The notes: generated by a model from the letters alone, not told the origin. DNA of 64,000 bases from Pseudomonas fluorescens (GCF_001307155.1 NZ_CP012830.1:3532501-3596500), one strand, 5' to 3'. Numbered from the stretch's first letter, positions 1-10,523 are shown. Numbers and translations: made by a program.

Positions 1-822
1 AATATGCAGAAATGGGTGCGCGCCGATTTCGACTTCCTCGAACTCAAGCGCATCCTTTCCGACTGGCAGACCGGGATGCAGGCTGGTGGCGGCTGGAATG
101 CGCTGTTCTGGTGTAACCACGATCAGCCGCGTGTGGTGTCGCGTTTCGGCGATGACGGCGAACACCGCGTGGTCTCGGCGAAGATGCTCGGCACTGCGCT
201 GCACTTTCTGCAGGGCACGCCGTTCATCTATCAGGGTGAAGAGTTGGGCATGACCAACCCGGGCTTCGAGCGCATCGAGCAGTACCGGGATGTCGAAACC
301 CTGAACATCTATCGCCTCAAGCGCGAGGCGGGCGAGTCCGAGGCCTCGAGCATGGCCGCGATCATGCAGAAGTCCCGCGACAACAGTCGCACTCCCATGC
401 AGTGGAGCGCGTTACCCAATGCCGGTTTCAGCAGCAGCGAGCCGTGGATCGGCGTGCCGGCCAACGCCATGCAGATCAACGTCGAAAACCAGCTCGACGA
501 CACGACTTCGGTGCTGCACCACTATCGCCAGCTGATTGCCTTGCGCCGCAGCGAACCGCTGATCCAGGACGGCGTGTATCGCCAGCTCTTGCCCACGCAC
601 AAACAGGTTTGGGTGTACCTGCGTGAAGGAGAAGGCGAGCGGCTGTTGGTGGTGAACAACTTCTATGGCACGGCGTGTGAAGTCGAGCTGCCGGAACGGG
701 TGATCACCGACTGCATGTTGCAACGCTTGGTGATCAGCAACTACCCGGACTCTGAGGTGCGCAAGCAGCAGCTGTTCCTGCGGCCATACGAGTCATTCGT
801 TCTGCACCTGACCGACCACTAA
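1..822 (+). CDS. treC: Trehalose-6-phosphate hydrolase, C-terminal part (5' end outside window)
   Basis: This glycoside hydrolase family 13 enzyme would split cytoplasmic trehalose-6-phosphate into glucose and glucose-6-phosphate after uptake by the phosphotransferase system. About 273 residues are present, roughly the second half of the ~550-residue family. The reading frame is open at base 1, so the ATG at base 4 is internal and not the start. Visible marks are the NHDQPR block (GH13 region IV, with catalytic His/Asp) near residue 38, the following GTPFIYQGEELGM stretch, and the DNSRTPMQW motif typical of TreC and oligo-1,6-glucosidases. The C-terminal beta domain follows. The downstream porin and PTS fusion on the same strand support trehalose over other alpha-glucosides. 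The upstream EIIBC permease would lie outside the window. Confidence 0.9.
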   Translation, partial: NMQKWVRADFDFLELKRILSDWQTGMQAGGGWNALFWCNHDQPRVVSRFGDDGEHRVVSAKMLGTALHFLQGTPFIYQGEELGMTNPGFERIEQYRDVETLNIYRLKREAGESEASSMAAIMQKSRDNSRTPMQWSALPNAGFSSSEPWIGVPANAMQINVENQLDDTTSVLHHYRQLIALRRSEPLIQDGVYRQLLPTHKQVWVYLREGEGERLLVVNNFYGTACEVELPERVITDCMLQRLVISNYPDSEVRKQQLFLRPYESFVLHLTDH

Positions 823-2142
<1,320 letters not shown>

Positions 2143-2203
2143 GCGATGCTGTCGGGGCTCGCGCTCCATCGGCACTTCAAAGAACAAAACCGCAGGTGAA
2201 GTC

Positions 2204-4738
2204 ATGACCCTAACCCAACCCTTGCAATTGCTGGCGCCGCTGTCCGGGGTGCTGATGCCGCTTGATCACGTGCCGGATCCGGTGTTCGCCAGCCGGGTGA
2301 TCGGCGACGGCCTGTGCATCGATCCGACCTCGCAGGTCCTTTGCGCACCGTTGGCCGGCGTAGTCAGCAATCTTCAACACAGCGGCCATGCGATCAGCAT
2401 CACCGATGACAGCGGTGTGCAGGTGTTACTGCACATTGGCCTGGACACCGTGAACCTGAAAGGCCAGGGGTTCAGCGCCTTGGTCGAGCAGGGCCAGCGT
2501 GTCGAGGCCGGGCAGCCGTTGATCGAGTTCGATGCCGACTATGTCGCCCTGCATGCCCGCAGCCTGTTGACCTTGATGCTGGTGGTCAGTGGCGAGCCCT
2601 TCAGTCTGCTGACACCGGACAGCGGTCTGGTGGCCTGTGCGCAGCCGGTGTTGCGCCTGAGCCTGGGCGATCCGCGTACCGTTGTTGCGCAGGAGGAGGG
2701 CGAAGCGCTGTTCTCCAAACCGGTCCACCTGCCTAACCCCAACGGTTTGCACGCACGGCCGGCGGCGGTCTTTGCGCAGGCGGCGAAAGGCTTTGCGGCG
2801 AGCATTTGCCTGCATAAGCAGCAGGACAGCGCCAACGCCAAGTCGCTGGTAGCGATCATGGCGTTGCAGACGGTGCATGGCGATGCGTTGCAGGTCAGTG
2901 CGGTGGGCGAAGATGCCGAATTGGCAATCAGCACACTGGCTCAATTGCTGGCGGATGGCTGCGGTGAGGCTGTGACTCCGGTGGCAGTGGTAGCACCAGT
3001 GGTTGAGGCGCAGGAGGTGTCGACGAAACTGCTGCGCGGTGTCTGTGCTTCAGCGGGTTCGGCCTTCGGCTACGTGGTGCAAGTCGCTGAACGTACCCTG
3101 GAAATGCCTGAGTTTGCCGCGGATCAACAGCTGGAGCGCGAATCGCTGGAACGTGCGTTGATGCACGCGACGCAGGCGCTGCAACGCTTGCGTGACAACG
3201 CGGCCGGAGAGGCGCAGGCGGACATTTTCAAGGCGCATCAGGAACTGCTGGAAGACCCGAGCCTGCTGGAGCAAGCCCAGGCCCTGATCGCTGAGGGCAA
3301 GAGCGCGGCATTTGCCTGGAACAGCGCCACCGAAGCCACCGCTACGCTGTTCAAGTCGCTGGGCAGCACGTTGCTCGCTGAGCGCGCGTTGGACCTGATG
3401 GACGTCGGTCAGCGTGTGCTCAAGCTGATTCTCGGGGTACCGGACGGTGTCTGGGAGTTGCCGGATCAGGCGATTCTGATTGCCGAACAACTGACGCCGT
3501 CGCAGACCGCTGCGCTGGATACCGGCAAAGTGTTGGGTTTCGCCACCGTCGGCGGAGGTGCCACCAGCCATGTGGCGATTCTCGCCCGGGCCCTGGGTTT
3601 GCCGGCCGTATGTGGTTTACCGCTGCAAGTGCTGTCGCTGGCCAGTGGCACCCGAGTGCTGCTCGATGCCGACAAGGGCGAATTGCACCTGGACCCGGCA
3701 GTGTCGGTGATCGAGCAGTTGCATGCCAAACGCCAGCAGCAACGCCAGCGTCATCAACACGAGCTGGAAAACGCTGCACGGGCCGCCGTCACCCGCGACG
3801 GTCATCACTTCGAAGTCACGGCCAATGTGGCTTCGCTGGCCGAAACCGAGCAGGCCATGAGCCTCGGGGCTGAAGGTATCGGCCTGTTGCGTTCGGAGTT
3901 TTTGTATCAGCAGCGCAGCGTGGCGCCGAGTCACGATGAACAGGCCGGCACCTACAGCGCCATCGCCCGCGCACTGGGCCCGCAGCGCAATCTGGTGGTG
4001 CGCACGCTGGACGTCGGCGGCGACAAACCCTTGGCCTACGTGCCAATGGACAGCGAGGCCAATCCGTTTCTGGGGATGCGCGGGATTCGCTTATGCCTGG
4101 AGCGGCCGCAGCTGTTGCGCGAGCAATTTCGGGCGATTCTGAGCAGCGCCGGGCTGGCCCGTCTGCACATCATGTTGCCAATGGTCAGCCAACTGTCGGA
4201 GCTGCGCCTGGCGCGGCTGATGCTCGAAGAAGAGGCGCTGGCGCTGGGGCTCAGGGAGCTGCCGAAACTCGGCATCATGATCGAGGTCCCGGCAGCGGCG
4301 CTGATGGCGGACCTGTTTGCGCCCGAGGTGGATTTCTTTTCCATCGGTACCAACGACCTGACCCAGTACACCCTGGCCATGGACCGCGATCACCCGCGCC
4401 TGGCCAGTCAGGCCGACAGTTTTCACCCATCGGTGCTGCGCTTGATCGCCAGCACCGTGAAGGCCGCCCATGCCCATGGCAAGTGGGTCGGGGTGTGTGG
4501 CGCGCTGGCGTCGGAGACCTTGGCGGTGCCGCTATTGCTGGGGCTTGGCGTGGATGAGCTGTCGGTCAGCGTGCCGCTGATTCCGGCGATCAAGGCGGCG
4601 ATTCGCGAGGTCGAGCTCAGCGACTGTCAGGCCATCGCGCATCAGGTGCTCGGGCTGGAAAGCGCCGAGCAGGTCCGCGAGGCCTTGAGTGTGCAGCAGC
4701 AGGCAATGGTCGAAACTTCACAGGTGTTGGAGAGCTGA
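2204..4738 (+). CDS. PTS fusion protein EIIA(Glc-type)-HPr-enzyme I
   Basis: This is a cytoplasmic phosphotransferase relay of 844 residues. It would take phosphate from phosphoenolpyruvate and pass it through enzyme I and HPr to EIIA and then to a sugar permease EIIB. EIIA of the glucose/Crr class covers about residues 1-150, with the phosphorylated His77 in LLHIGLDTV. HPr covers about 172-260, with His183 in NGLHARPA. Enzyme I fills the rest, with His456 in GGGATSHVAI and a conserved Cys in WVGVCGALA near the C-terminus. I chose ATG 2204 because it follows a purine-rich site (CAGGTGAAG) and starts directly at the EIIA domain. A longer open frame reaches back into the porin gene but gives no family sequence. 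The fusion order matches Pseudomonas multi-domain PTS proteins. With treC it suggests trehalose uptake. Confidence 0.92.
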   Translation: MTLTQPLQLLAPLSGVLMPLDHVPDPVFASRVIGDGLCIDPTSQVLCAPLAGVVSNLQHSGHAISITDDSGVQVLLHIGLDTVNLKGQGFSALVEQGQRVEAGQPLIEFDADYVALHARSLLTLMLVVSGEPFSLLTPDSGLVACAQPVLRLSLGDPRTVVAQEEGEALFSKPVHLPNPNGLHARPAAVFAQAAKGFAASICLHKQQDSANAKSLVAIMALQTVHGDALQVSAVGEDAELAISTLAQLLADGCGEAVTPVAVVAPVVEAQEVSTKLLRGVCASAGSAFGYVVQVAERTLEMPEFAADQQLERESLERALMHATQALQRLRDNAAGEAQADIFKAHQELLEDPSLLEQAQALIAEGKSAAFAWNSATEATATLFKSLGSTLLAERALDLMDVGQRVLKLILGVPDGVWELPDQAILIAEQLTPSQTAALDTGKVLGFATVGGGATSHVAILARALGLPAVCGLPLQVLSLASGTRVLLDADKGELHLDPAVSVIEQLHAKRQQQRQRHQHELENAARAAVTRDGHHFEVTANVASLAETEQAMSLGAEGIGLLRSEFLYQQRSVAPSHDEQAGTYSAIARALGPQRNLVVRTLDVGGDKPLAYVPMDSEANPFLGMRGIRLCLERPQLLREQFRAILSSAGLARLHIMLPMVSQLSELRLARLMLEEEALALGLRELPKLGIMIEVPAAALMADLFAPEVDFFSIGTNDLTQYTLAMDRDHPRLASQADSFHPSVLRLIASTVKAAHAHGKWVGVCGALASETLAVPLLLGLGVDELSVSVPLIPAIKAAIREVELSDCQAIAHQVLGLESAEQVREALSVQQQAMVETSQVLES

Positions 4739-4740
4739 AC

Positions 4741-5031
4741 ATGTTCGAGAAAATGCAACGGGCGTTTTGGAAGGCGTTGACCCCGGACCTGGTGGTGGAT
4801 GAGCCGAAGGTGGCTGCTCATCCTGTCTCGGGCCTGGCAGCGAATATCGTGGCCGCGCTGGGCGGGGCGAACAACCTCAAGTCGCAACAGCGGGTTGCCC
4901 TGACGCGGGTGCGAGTGGAGTTGAAGGATGCCGCGCTGCTGGATGCGACGGCCTTGCGTGCGGCGGGTGTACCGGGGGTGATGACGTTGGCGGGTGGGGT
5001 GGTGCATCTGATCACAGGACTGGATGCGTAA
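4741..5031 (+). CDS. Small EIIB(Glc)-like protein lacking the phosphorylatable cysteine
   Basis: This 96-residue protein starts two bases after the stop of the PTS fusion, so it is almost certainly co-translated. From residue 31 to the end it matches the PTS EIIB domain of the glucose/trehalose family: NIVAALGGANNLKS, then a TRVRVELKD strand, then ALRAAGVPGVM. Family members normally carry the phosphorylated Cys in a DACxTRLR motif. Here the equivalent position is Ala53 (RVALTRVR), so it cannot act as a standard phosphocarrier. The ~25-residue N-terminal extension (FEKMQRAFWKALTPDL) resembles the small YpjF/GlcB-like stand-alone proteins found in Pseudomonas PTS loci. A structural or regulatory role on EIIA or the permease is inference. 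Confidence 0.75.
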   Translation: MFEKMQRAFWKALTPDLVVDEPKVAAHPVSGLAANIVAALGGANNLKSQQRVALTRVRVELKDAALLDATALRAAGVPGVMTLAGGVVHLITGLDA

Positions 5032-5040
5032 CCGAATCCT

Positions 5041-5183
5041 GTGGCGAGGGAGCTTGCTCCCGCGGGCCGGTCCGCGCTCGGGCGAAGCGGCCCTAAAACC
5101 TGAAATCGCATTCCGCCAGACACCAAGCACAGGATGGTTTTACGACTGCTTCGCACTCGAGCGGGAGCAAGCTCCCTCGCCAC
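5041..5183. repeat. REPIN (inverted REP pair)
   Basis: A left arm GTGGCGAGGGAGCTTGCTCC and its inverted right arm ending CTCCCTCGCCAC enclose a spacer with its own inner inverted segments. The copy is longer than most in this window because it holds an extra GGCCGGTCCGCGCTCGGGCG segment. It lies between the PTS operon and the multicopper oxidase gene, where it may also act as a transcription barrier. Confidence 0.9.
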
Positions 5184-5291
5184 AGGTGATGTGCGTCTCT
5201 TTGTTGCCCTTACTGTTTCTCATCCGCAGGTGTATCGTATTCGCCTTTTGCGGGCACTGGCCTGCCGCTGATACGTGAGGTTGTTGAGTTC

Positions 5292-6668
5292 ATGTCCTTT
5301 ACCCGTCGACAAATACTGGGTGGTCTGGCCGGTTTGGCAGTGGTGGGCGTCGGGGCCGGTGGTGCATCGCGTTACTGGCTGGGGAAAATGGCCGACGCCA
5401 ACGCGGGTCATGACTACGAACTGATCGCCGCGCCGCTGGATGTCGAGCTGGTGCCAGGGCACAAAACCGAGGCCTGGGCCTTTGGTCCGTCGGCGCCGGG
5501 GACGGAACTGCGGGTACGTCAGGGCGAATGGCTGCGGGTGCGTTTCATCAACCACCTGCCGGTGCCTACGACCATTCACTGGCACGGCATCCGTTTGCCG
5601 CTGGAGATGGACGGCGTGCCGTACGTCTCGCAATTGCCGGTGCTGCCGGGCGAGTATTTCGACTACAAATTCCGCGTGCCGGACGCTGGCAGCTACTGGT
5701 ATCACCCGCACGTCAACAGCAGCGAAGAGTTGGGGCGCGGGCTGGTCGGGCCGCTGATCATCGAAGAACGCGAGCCCACCGGTTTCAAGTACGAGAAGAC
5801 CCTCAGCCTGAAAAGCTGGCACGTCGATGAAGAGGGCGCCTTCGTGCCGTTCAGCGTTCCTCGTGAAGCGGCGCGCGGCGGCACGGCCGGGCGTCTGGCG
5901 ACCATCAATGGCGTACCGCTGCCGGTGATTGAGTTGCCGGCCGGGCAGATCACTCGGGTACGCTTGTTGAATCTCGACAACACCCTGACTTACCGCCTCA
6001 ACATTCCGGGCGTCGAAGCGCAGATCTACGCGCTCGACGGCAACCCGATCGAGCCGCGTCCACTGGGTAAGGAGTACTGGTTGGGCCCCGGCATGCGCAT
6101 TTGCCTGGCGATCAAAGCCCCAGCGGCGGGTGAAGAGTTGTCGCTGCGTAACGGGCCGGTGCGCATTGGCACCTTGCGTTCGGTGGTCAACAATGACGCA
6201 CCAACCCAGTGGCCACCGGCGCTGCCGGCCAACCCGATTTCCGAGCCGGACCTGGCCAATGCCGAGAAGCTCAATTTCAATTTCGAGTGGGTTGGATCGG
6301 TCTCGGTGAACGTCGATAATGGCAAGCCGCCGAGCCTCTGGCAGATCAATGGCAAGGCCTGGGACATCACCGACAAAACCTGTGCCGACCGCCCGATTGC
6401 TACTCTGAAAAAAGGCAAAAGCTACATTTTCGAATTGAAGAACATGACCCAGTACCAGCACCCGGTTCACTTGCACGGCATGAGCTTCAAGGTCATTGCC
6501 TCGAACCGAAAAAAGATCATCCCGTATTTCACCGACACCTACTTGCTGGGCAAGAACGAACGCGCCCAGGTGGCGCTGGTGGCGGATAACCCCGGGGTGT
6601 GGATGTTCCACTGCCATGTGATCGACCATATGGAAACCGGCCTGATGGCCGCCATCGAGGTGGCCTGA
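5292..6668 (+). CDS. cumA: Multicopper oxidase, CumA-like, Tat-exported
   Basis: This is a periplasmic laccase-type oxidase of 458 residues that would oxidise a metal ion or phenolic substrate and reduce oxygen to water. A twin-arginine signal is visible at the start (TRRQILGG followed by a hydrophobic stretch to about residue 28). All four copper motifs are present: HWHG at 96-99, YHPH at 137-140, HPVHLHG at 390-396, and HCHVIDHMETGL at 440-451. Cys441 is the type 1 ligand. The axial position after the final Gly is Leu451, where CueO has Met. The length and the tadA neighbour fit CumA, which has been linked to Mn(II) oxidation in P. putida, but a single enzyme's substrate cannot be told from sequence. 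Its stop overlaps the tadA start by one base. Confidence 0.85.
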   Translation: MSFTRRQILGGLAGLAVVGVGAGGASRYWLGKMADANAGHDYELIAAPLDVELVPGHKTEAWAFGPSAPGTELRVRQGEWLRVRFINHLPVPTTIHWHGIRLPLEMDGVPYVSQLPVLPGEYFDYKFRVPDAGSYWYHPHVNSSEELGRGLVGPLIIEEREPTGFKYEKTLSLKSWHVDEEGAFVPFSVPREAARGGTAGRLATINGVPLPVIELPAGQITRVRLLNLDNTLTYRLNIPGVEAQIYALDGNPIEPRPLGKEYWLGPGMRICLAIKAPAAGEELSLRNGPVRIGTLRSVVNNDAPTQWPPALPANPISEPDLANAEKLNFNFEWVGSVSVNVDNGKPPSLWQINGKAWDITDKTCADRPIATLKKGKSYIFELKNMTQYQHPVHLHGMSFKVIASNRKKIIPYFTDTYLLGKNERAQVALVADNPGVWMFHCHVIDHMETGLMAAIEVA

Positions 6669-7165
6669 TGCGTCAGATACGCCCGGCGAAGATCATCGAC
6701 CGTAGCCGCGATCAGGACTTCATGCGTGAGGCCCTGGCGCTGGCCGCGCAAGGTGCCGCCCTCGGTGAAGTGCCGGTGGGTGCGGTGCTGGTGCAGGACG
6801 GTGAAATCATCGGCCGCGGCTTCAATTGCCCGATCAGCGGCAGCGACCCCAGCGCCCACGCCGAGATGGTCGCGATCCGCGCTGCGGCGCAGGCCGTGAG
6901 CAACTATCGTCTGCCGGGCAGCACGTTGTATGTCACGCTGGAGCCGTGCAGCATGTGCGCCGGTTTGATCGTGCATTCACGGATTGCGCGGGTGGTTTAT
7001 GGGGCGCTGGAGCCCAAGGCCGGGATCGTGCAAAGCCAGGGGCAGTTCTTCACCCAGGGCTTTCTCAACCACCGGGTGCTGGTCGAAGGCGGGGTCTTGG
7101 CCGAAGAGTGCGGCACGGTGCTGAGCGAGTTCTTCAAGGCCCGACGCGCCAAGCCAACAGACTAA
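6668..7165 (+). CDS. tadA: tRNA-specific adenosine deaminase (A34 to inosine)
   Basis: The enzyme deaminates adenosine 34 of tRNA-Arg(ACG) to inosine. The product is 165 residues, the usual family size. The zinc site is complete: His64 and catalytic Glu66 in AHAEM, then Cys94 and Cys97 in PCSMC. The start at 6668 shares its A with the stop codon of the oxidase gene (TGATG), indicating translational coupling. An open frame extends further upstream but only overlaps the oxidase. The pairing with a cumA-like gene is common in Pseudomonas, where this second gene has been called cumB. Confidence 0.93.
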   Translation: MRQIRPAKIIDRSRDQDFMREALALAAQGAALGEVPVGAVLVQDGEIIGRGFNCPISGSDPSAHAEMVAIRAAAQAVSNYRLPGSTLYVTLEPCSMCAGLIVHSRIARVVYGALEPKAGIVQSQGQFFTQGFLNHRVLVEGGVLAEECGTVLSEFFKARRAKPTD

Positions 7166-7194
7166 ACACCCAACCAATGTGGGAACGGGCTTTT

Positions 7195-7328
7195 GTGGCG
7201 AGGGAGCTTGCTCCCGCGGGCCGGTCCGCGCTCGGGCGAAGCGGCCCTAAAAACAGTCAATGCGTTTTTAGCTGGATAGACCCTTTGCGAGTGCTATGCA
7301 CTCGAGCGGGAGCAAGCTCCCTCGCCAC
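7195..7328. repeat. REPIN between tadA and cmoB
   Basis: A full inverted REP pair with outer arms GTGGCGAGGGAGCTTGC and GCAAGCTCCCTCGCCAC. It fills the gap between two convergent genes, where it could serve as a bidirectional terminator-like structure. Confidence 0.9.
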
Positions 7329-7340
7329 AGGTGTGCTGCG

Positions 7341-8297
7341 TTATTTTTTGGCGACGATCACTGCGCGCATCGGTGCCGGCAGGCCTTCAATGGTCTTACT
7401 GTGGTCCTCGGGGTCGAGGAAGTCGCTCAGCGACTGATACTTCATCCACTCGGTCCCGCGTTGTTCTTCAACCGTGGTCACGCTGACATCCACGCAGCGC
7501 ACATCGCTGAATCCGGCGCGGCGCAGCCAGAGCATCAGCGCCGGCACCGACGGCAGGAACCAGACGTTGCGCATCTGCGCATAGCGGTCTTCCGGCACCA
7601 GCACCTGCTGCTCATCGCCTTCGATCACCAGCGTTTCCAGCACCAGCTCACCGCCCTTGACCAGGCAATCCTTCAGCGCCAGCAAATGCTCGATTGGCGA
7701 GCGGCGATGGTAGAACACGCCCATGGAGAACACGGTGTCGAAGCCTTCCAGATTCGGTGGCAGGTCTTCAAAAGGAAACGGCAGGTGCCAGGCATTGGGC
7801 TCGGACAGGTAACGCTGCACTGCCTGGAATTGGCAGAAAAACAGCCAGTTCGGATCGACGCCGATCACGCTGTCGGCCCCCGCGCCGAGCATGCGCCACA
7901 TGTAGTAGCCGTTGCCGCAGCCGACATCGAGGATGCGTTTACCTTTGAGGTCGAGGTGCGGGGCGACCCGCGACCACTTCCAGTCCGAGCGCCATTCGGT
8001 GTCGACGTGCACGCCGAACAGATCGAACGGGCCTTTGCGCCAAGGCGACAAACCCATCAGTGCGGTACGCATTTGCGCGCGGGTTTCATCGTCGCAGTCG
8101 GTGTCGAGGGTCAGGCCGTTCAGCAGGTCGACTTCACTCGGCTGAATCTTCGGTAAGGCGTCCAGCGCGCTCTGCCAGCGCTCGAGGTCGCCGTGACCTT
8201 TTTCCATTTTCACGTCGAGTTGCGCTTGCAGGGTGTTGGCCCAATCGGCCAGTGGCGTACCGGCGAGACGGCGGGCGAGGGGGGACAGATCAATCAT
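7341..8297 (-). CDS. cmoB: tRNA U34 carboxymethyltransferase CmoB
   Basis: CmoB transfers the carboxymethyl group of carboxy-S-adenosylmethionine to 5-hydroxyuridine at tRNA position 34, forming cmo5U. The 318-residue protein has the family's N-terminal region ([14 protein letters not shown]) and the SPWRKGPF block just before the Rossmann fold. The fold's binding motif [15 protein letters not shown] starts near residue 124, with VIGVDP after it. The ATG overlaps the stop of cmoA by four bases (8294-8297), so the two are translated as a pair. Confidence 0.96.
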   Translation of the reverse strand: MIDLSPLARRLAGTPLADWANTLQAQLDVKMEKGHGDLERWQSALDALPKIQPSEVDLLNGLTLDTDCDDETRAQMRTALMGLSPWRKGPFDLFGVHVDTEWRSDWKWSRVAPHLDLKGKRILDVGCGNGYYMWRMLGAGADSVIGVDPNWLFFCQFQAVQRYLSEPNAWHLPFPFEDLPPNLEGFDTVFSMGVFYHRRSPIEHLLALKDCLVKGGELVLETLVIEGDEQQVLVPEDRYAQMRNVWFLPSVPALMLWLRRAGFSDVRCVDVSVTTVEEQRGTEWMKYQSLSDFLDPEDHSKTIEGLPAPMRAVIVAKK

Positions 8298-9037
8298 GGC
8301 AAGGCAATCAACGAGGCAAAGTTAAGACACTGGAACCACGGCACGACTTTCGAGAACCCGGCGGCCAGCAGGCGTTCGCGGTGTTCCTGGAGGCTGTCGG
8401 GCTTCATGACGTTTTCGATGGCGCTGCGCTTCTGGGCGATTTCCAGTTCGCTATAGCCGTTGGCGCGTTTGAAGGCGATGTGCAGGTCGGTGAGCAGTGC
8501 GTGTTCTTCGGCGTCTTCGAAACGCAGCTTTTCCGACAGAATCAGTGCACCGCCCGGCAACAGCGACTGACGAATACGTGCGAGCAGTGCCAGGCGTTGA
8601 TCCGGGGCGATGAATTGCAGGGTGAAGTTCAGCGCCACCACCGAGGCCGGTTTGAACTCCAGCGCGAGAATGTCGCCTTCGATCACTTCAACCGGCAGCA
8701 GCTCCTGGAACATCGAGTCCTGGCCGTTGAGGTATTCGCGGCAACGCTCGACCATCGCCGCCGAGTTATCCACCGCGATCACCCGGCAACCGTCGGTGCG
8801 CACGTGACGGCGCAGGGCCTGGGTCACAGCGCCGAGGGAAGAACCCAGGTCGTAGAGCACGCTACCCGGTTGGGCGAACTGCGCCGCGAGCACGCCGAGG
8901 TTTTCGACTATGGTCGGGTAACCCGGCACCGAGCGCTTGATCATGTCCGGGAACACCCGCACCACGTCCTCGTTAAAGGCGAAGTCAGGCACCTGGGCCA
9001 AAGGCTGGGCGAAAAGGCGATCGGATTCTTTGCTCAC
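8294..9037 (-). CDS. cmoA: Carboxy-S-adenosyl-L-methionine synthase CmoA
   Basis: CmoA makes carboxy-SAM from SAM and prephenate, the donor used by the adjacent CmoB. I place the start at a GTG (9035-9037), which gives 247 residues beginning [10 protein letters not shown] and matches the family length and N-terminus. Upstream in-frame ATG (9073) and TTG (9082) codons would add residues without family similarity. Diagnostic stretches are [16 protein letters not shown], the SAM-binding [13 protein letters not shown], and LNFTLQF. The ATGA overlap with cmoB shows a two-gene operon. Confidence 0.95.
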   Translation of the reverse strand: MSKESDRLFAQPLAQVPDFAFNEDVVRVFPDMIKRSVPGYPTIVENLGVLAAQFAQPGSVLYDLGSSLGAVTQALRRHVRTDGCRVIAVDNSAAMVERCREYLNGQDSMFQELLPVEVIEGDILALEFKPASVVALNFTLQFIAPDQRLALLARIRQSLLPGGALILSEKLRFEDAEEHALLTDLHIAFKRANGYSELEIAQKRSAIENVMKPDSLQEHRERLLAAGFSKVVPWFQCLNFASLIALP

Positions 9038-9154
9038 GGCGGTTCCAGCGGCGGATGTGGAAAAGGCCGGCATTTTAGCCAACTTGGCGCGTGGATGCGC
9101 GGGTTGTCTGATAAACCGCCTGGTTCACGCAATCTGTGCGGCGAGCGGGCTGTT

Positions 9155-9285
9155 GTGGCGAGGGAGCTTGCTCCTGTTGGAGTGCATAGCACTCCCAAAA
9201 CCTGCAATCGGGTTTTGTCAGGTACACCGCGTTCACCGGGTTTAGGGCCGCTTCGCAACCCAACGGGGGCAAGCCCCCTCACCAC
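9155..9285. repeat. REPIN with unequal arms
   Basis: The left arm reads AGGGAGCTTGCTCCTGTTGG and the right arm carries the GGGGGCAAGCCCCCTCACCAC variant, so this copy pairs two arm subtypes. Read on the opposite strand, its whole interior, including the spacer, is close to the REPIN at 19671-19801. The REPIN therefore seems to move as a whole ~130-bp unit. Confidence 0.88.
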
Positions 9286-9290
9286 AGGGT

Positions 9291-9926
9291 TCAGCGCGGT
9301 TTCTGGTGGAACGCCGACGCTGTAATCCCCCATTGCCCCAGCCAGTAGCTGAGGATGATCACGTAGGGCGCAGCCTCGAACGGCACGACAAAACGGCTGA
9401 TGCCGATCACGCTGTCGGAGAACACAAACGCCAGCGCGCCAGCGGCGGCCAACAGTGCCGAACGCTTGGGCACGTCGCTGCCCAAACGGGCCAGGGCACG
9501 CCAAAGCATGGCGCTGATGGCCACGCCGTAGACGATCACCGGAACCAGCAACGGCCCCAGGCCATGGCTGATCAGAATCCCCAACAGCACGGCACCGACG
9601 CCTAGCGCGAAGATAAGCGGCGCCAGCGCTAGGCGTCGGCAATCACTCAAGTAGGCTTTCAAGTACACCAGGTGCGCCACCAGAAACGCGCCGAGGCCAA
9701 ACACGAACAAATCCCCCGGCCACGCCAGCAGCACATCGCCGAGCACGGAAAACATCAGGCCAAGGCTGATCCAGCGCCGATAGTCGCTGGGCGGCGCATC
9801 GTGCAGCCAGCCGAGCAGCGCCAACACCGGCAATGGTTTGACCAACAGGCACAGCAACGCGGCGTGCGCGCTCACTCCGTAGAGAAACGTTACCGCGCCC
9901 ATCAGCGCCAGAATCAGCCAGCCCAT
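9291..9926 (-). CDS. YhhN/TMEM86 family integral membrane protein (lysoplasmalogenase-like)
   Basis: This 211-residue protein has about seven to eight predicted membrane helices and almost no soluble portion. It resembles the YhhN family, whose animal member TMEM86B is a lysoplasmalogenase. Typical features are the GLMFSVLGDVLLAWP block near residues 56-70 and the FSDSVIGISRF block near 168-178, with acidic residues inside membrane segments. The bacterial function is not established, so the enzyme name is by family only. The start ATG (9924-9926) lies two bases from the stop of the next gene upstream, so the two are probably co-transcribed. Confidence 0.82.
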   Translation of the reverse strand: MGWLILALMGAVTFLYGVSAHAALLCLLVKPLPVLALLGWLHDAPPSDYRRWISLGLMFSVLGDVLLAWPGDLFVFGLGAFLVAHLVYLKAYLSDCRRLALAPLIFALGVGAVLLGILISHGLGPLLVPVIVYGVAISAMLWRALARLGSDVPKRSALLAAAGALAFVFSDSVIGISRFVVPFEAAPYVIILSYWLGQWGITASAFHQKPR

Positions 9927-9928
9927 GA

Positions 9929-10321
9929 TCAGTTAACCGAAATCGCGCAGTCGAAGGTTTGCGCGGGTTCGACTTCCGGTTCCCACGGCTGTTGATAAGT
10001 CAGGCGCAAACGCCCGTTGCCTGCGGCGAAGGCTTGAAAGCGCCAGGTCGATTGCCCGCCACTGCCCACCAACCCGGTGTTCTCCGGGTTGCTGTAAACC
10101 TCGGGGCTGATCGCCCGCAGCACACCGCCAGCCGAATCCTGGATCGCCCAGCGATAACCGGTGGTCGGGTTGCTTGGCAGGGTCAGGATCAGGTGTTGCC
10201 CGTTGTTCAGTTGCACCGGGCATTCGCTTTGTTTTTCCACCGTCACGTTGTGTTTCGGTTGAGTGGCGCAGGCGGCCAGCAGGGCGAGGCTCAGGGGCAG
10301 AAGCAGACGGGTAGGGGACAT
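9929..10321 (-). CDS. Chagasin-type (I42) protease-inhibitor-like lipoprotein
   Basis: A 130-residue protein with a lipoprotein signal peptide (LLPLSLALLAAC, lipobox Cys near residue 18). The mature part matches the chagasin/I42 family of cysteine-protease inhibitors. The family's NPTTGYRW loop is visible at about residues 51-58, a GxGGxxxWxF segment follows, and an RLTYxxPWEP motif lies near the C-terminus. I chose the start at 10321 because it begins a perfect lipoprotein signal. The frame extends upstream without one. It probably forms an operon with the YhhN gene. Whether it inhibits a host, competitor or own protease is unknown. Confidence 0.82.
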   Translation of the reverse strand: MSPTRLLLPLSLALLAACATQPKHNVTVEKQSECPVQLNNGQHLILTLPSNPTTGYRWAIQDSAGGVLRAISPEVYSNPENTGLVGSGGQSTWRFQAFAAGNGRLRLTYQQPWEPEVEPAQTFDCAISVN

Positions 10322-10432
10322 TGGATCGGGAACTCCGGTAATCACGACGAACGGCGAGCATAACCGAAGATGAATCAAAGTGTGACGGTCCCGACCGGGA
10401 CGGCCGAAGGTTTGGCGTCGTGAGTGCTGACG

Positions 10433-10500
10433 CCATCGCGGGCAAGCCTTGCTCCTACAGATTGTGCGGACCGTAGGAGCAAGGCTTTCCAGCGATGGCG
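10433..10500. repeat. Inverted REP-like pair of a second family
   Basis: Two inverted copies of a sequence reading roughly GTAGGAGCAAGGCTTxCCAGCGATGG flank a short spacer. This family differs from the GTGGCGAGGG type. It lies between the inhibitor gene start and the Lon-type gene end. Confidence 0.75.
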
Positions 10501-10523
10501 ATGGTAATGGCGCTACATCACTG

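Noticed and set aside
4..6. ATG at base 4 as the start of treC
   Set aside because: The frame is open at base 1 and the sequence is already inside the catalytic domain, so the gene begins outside the window.
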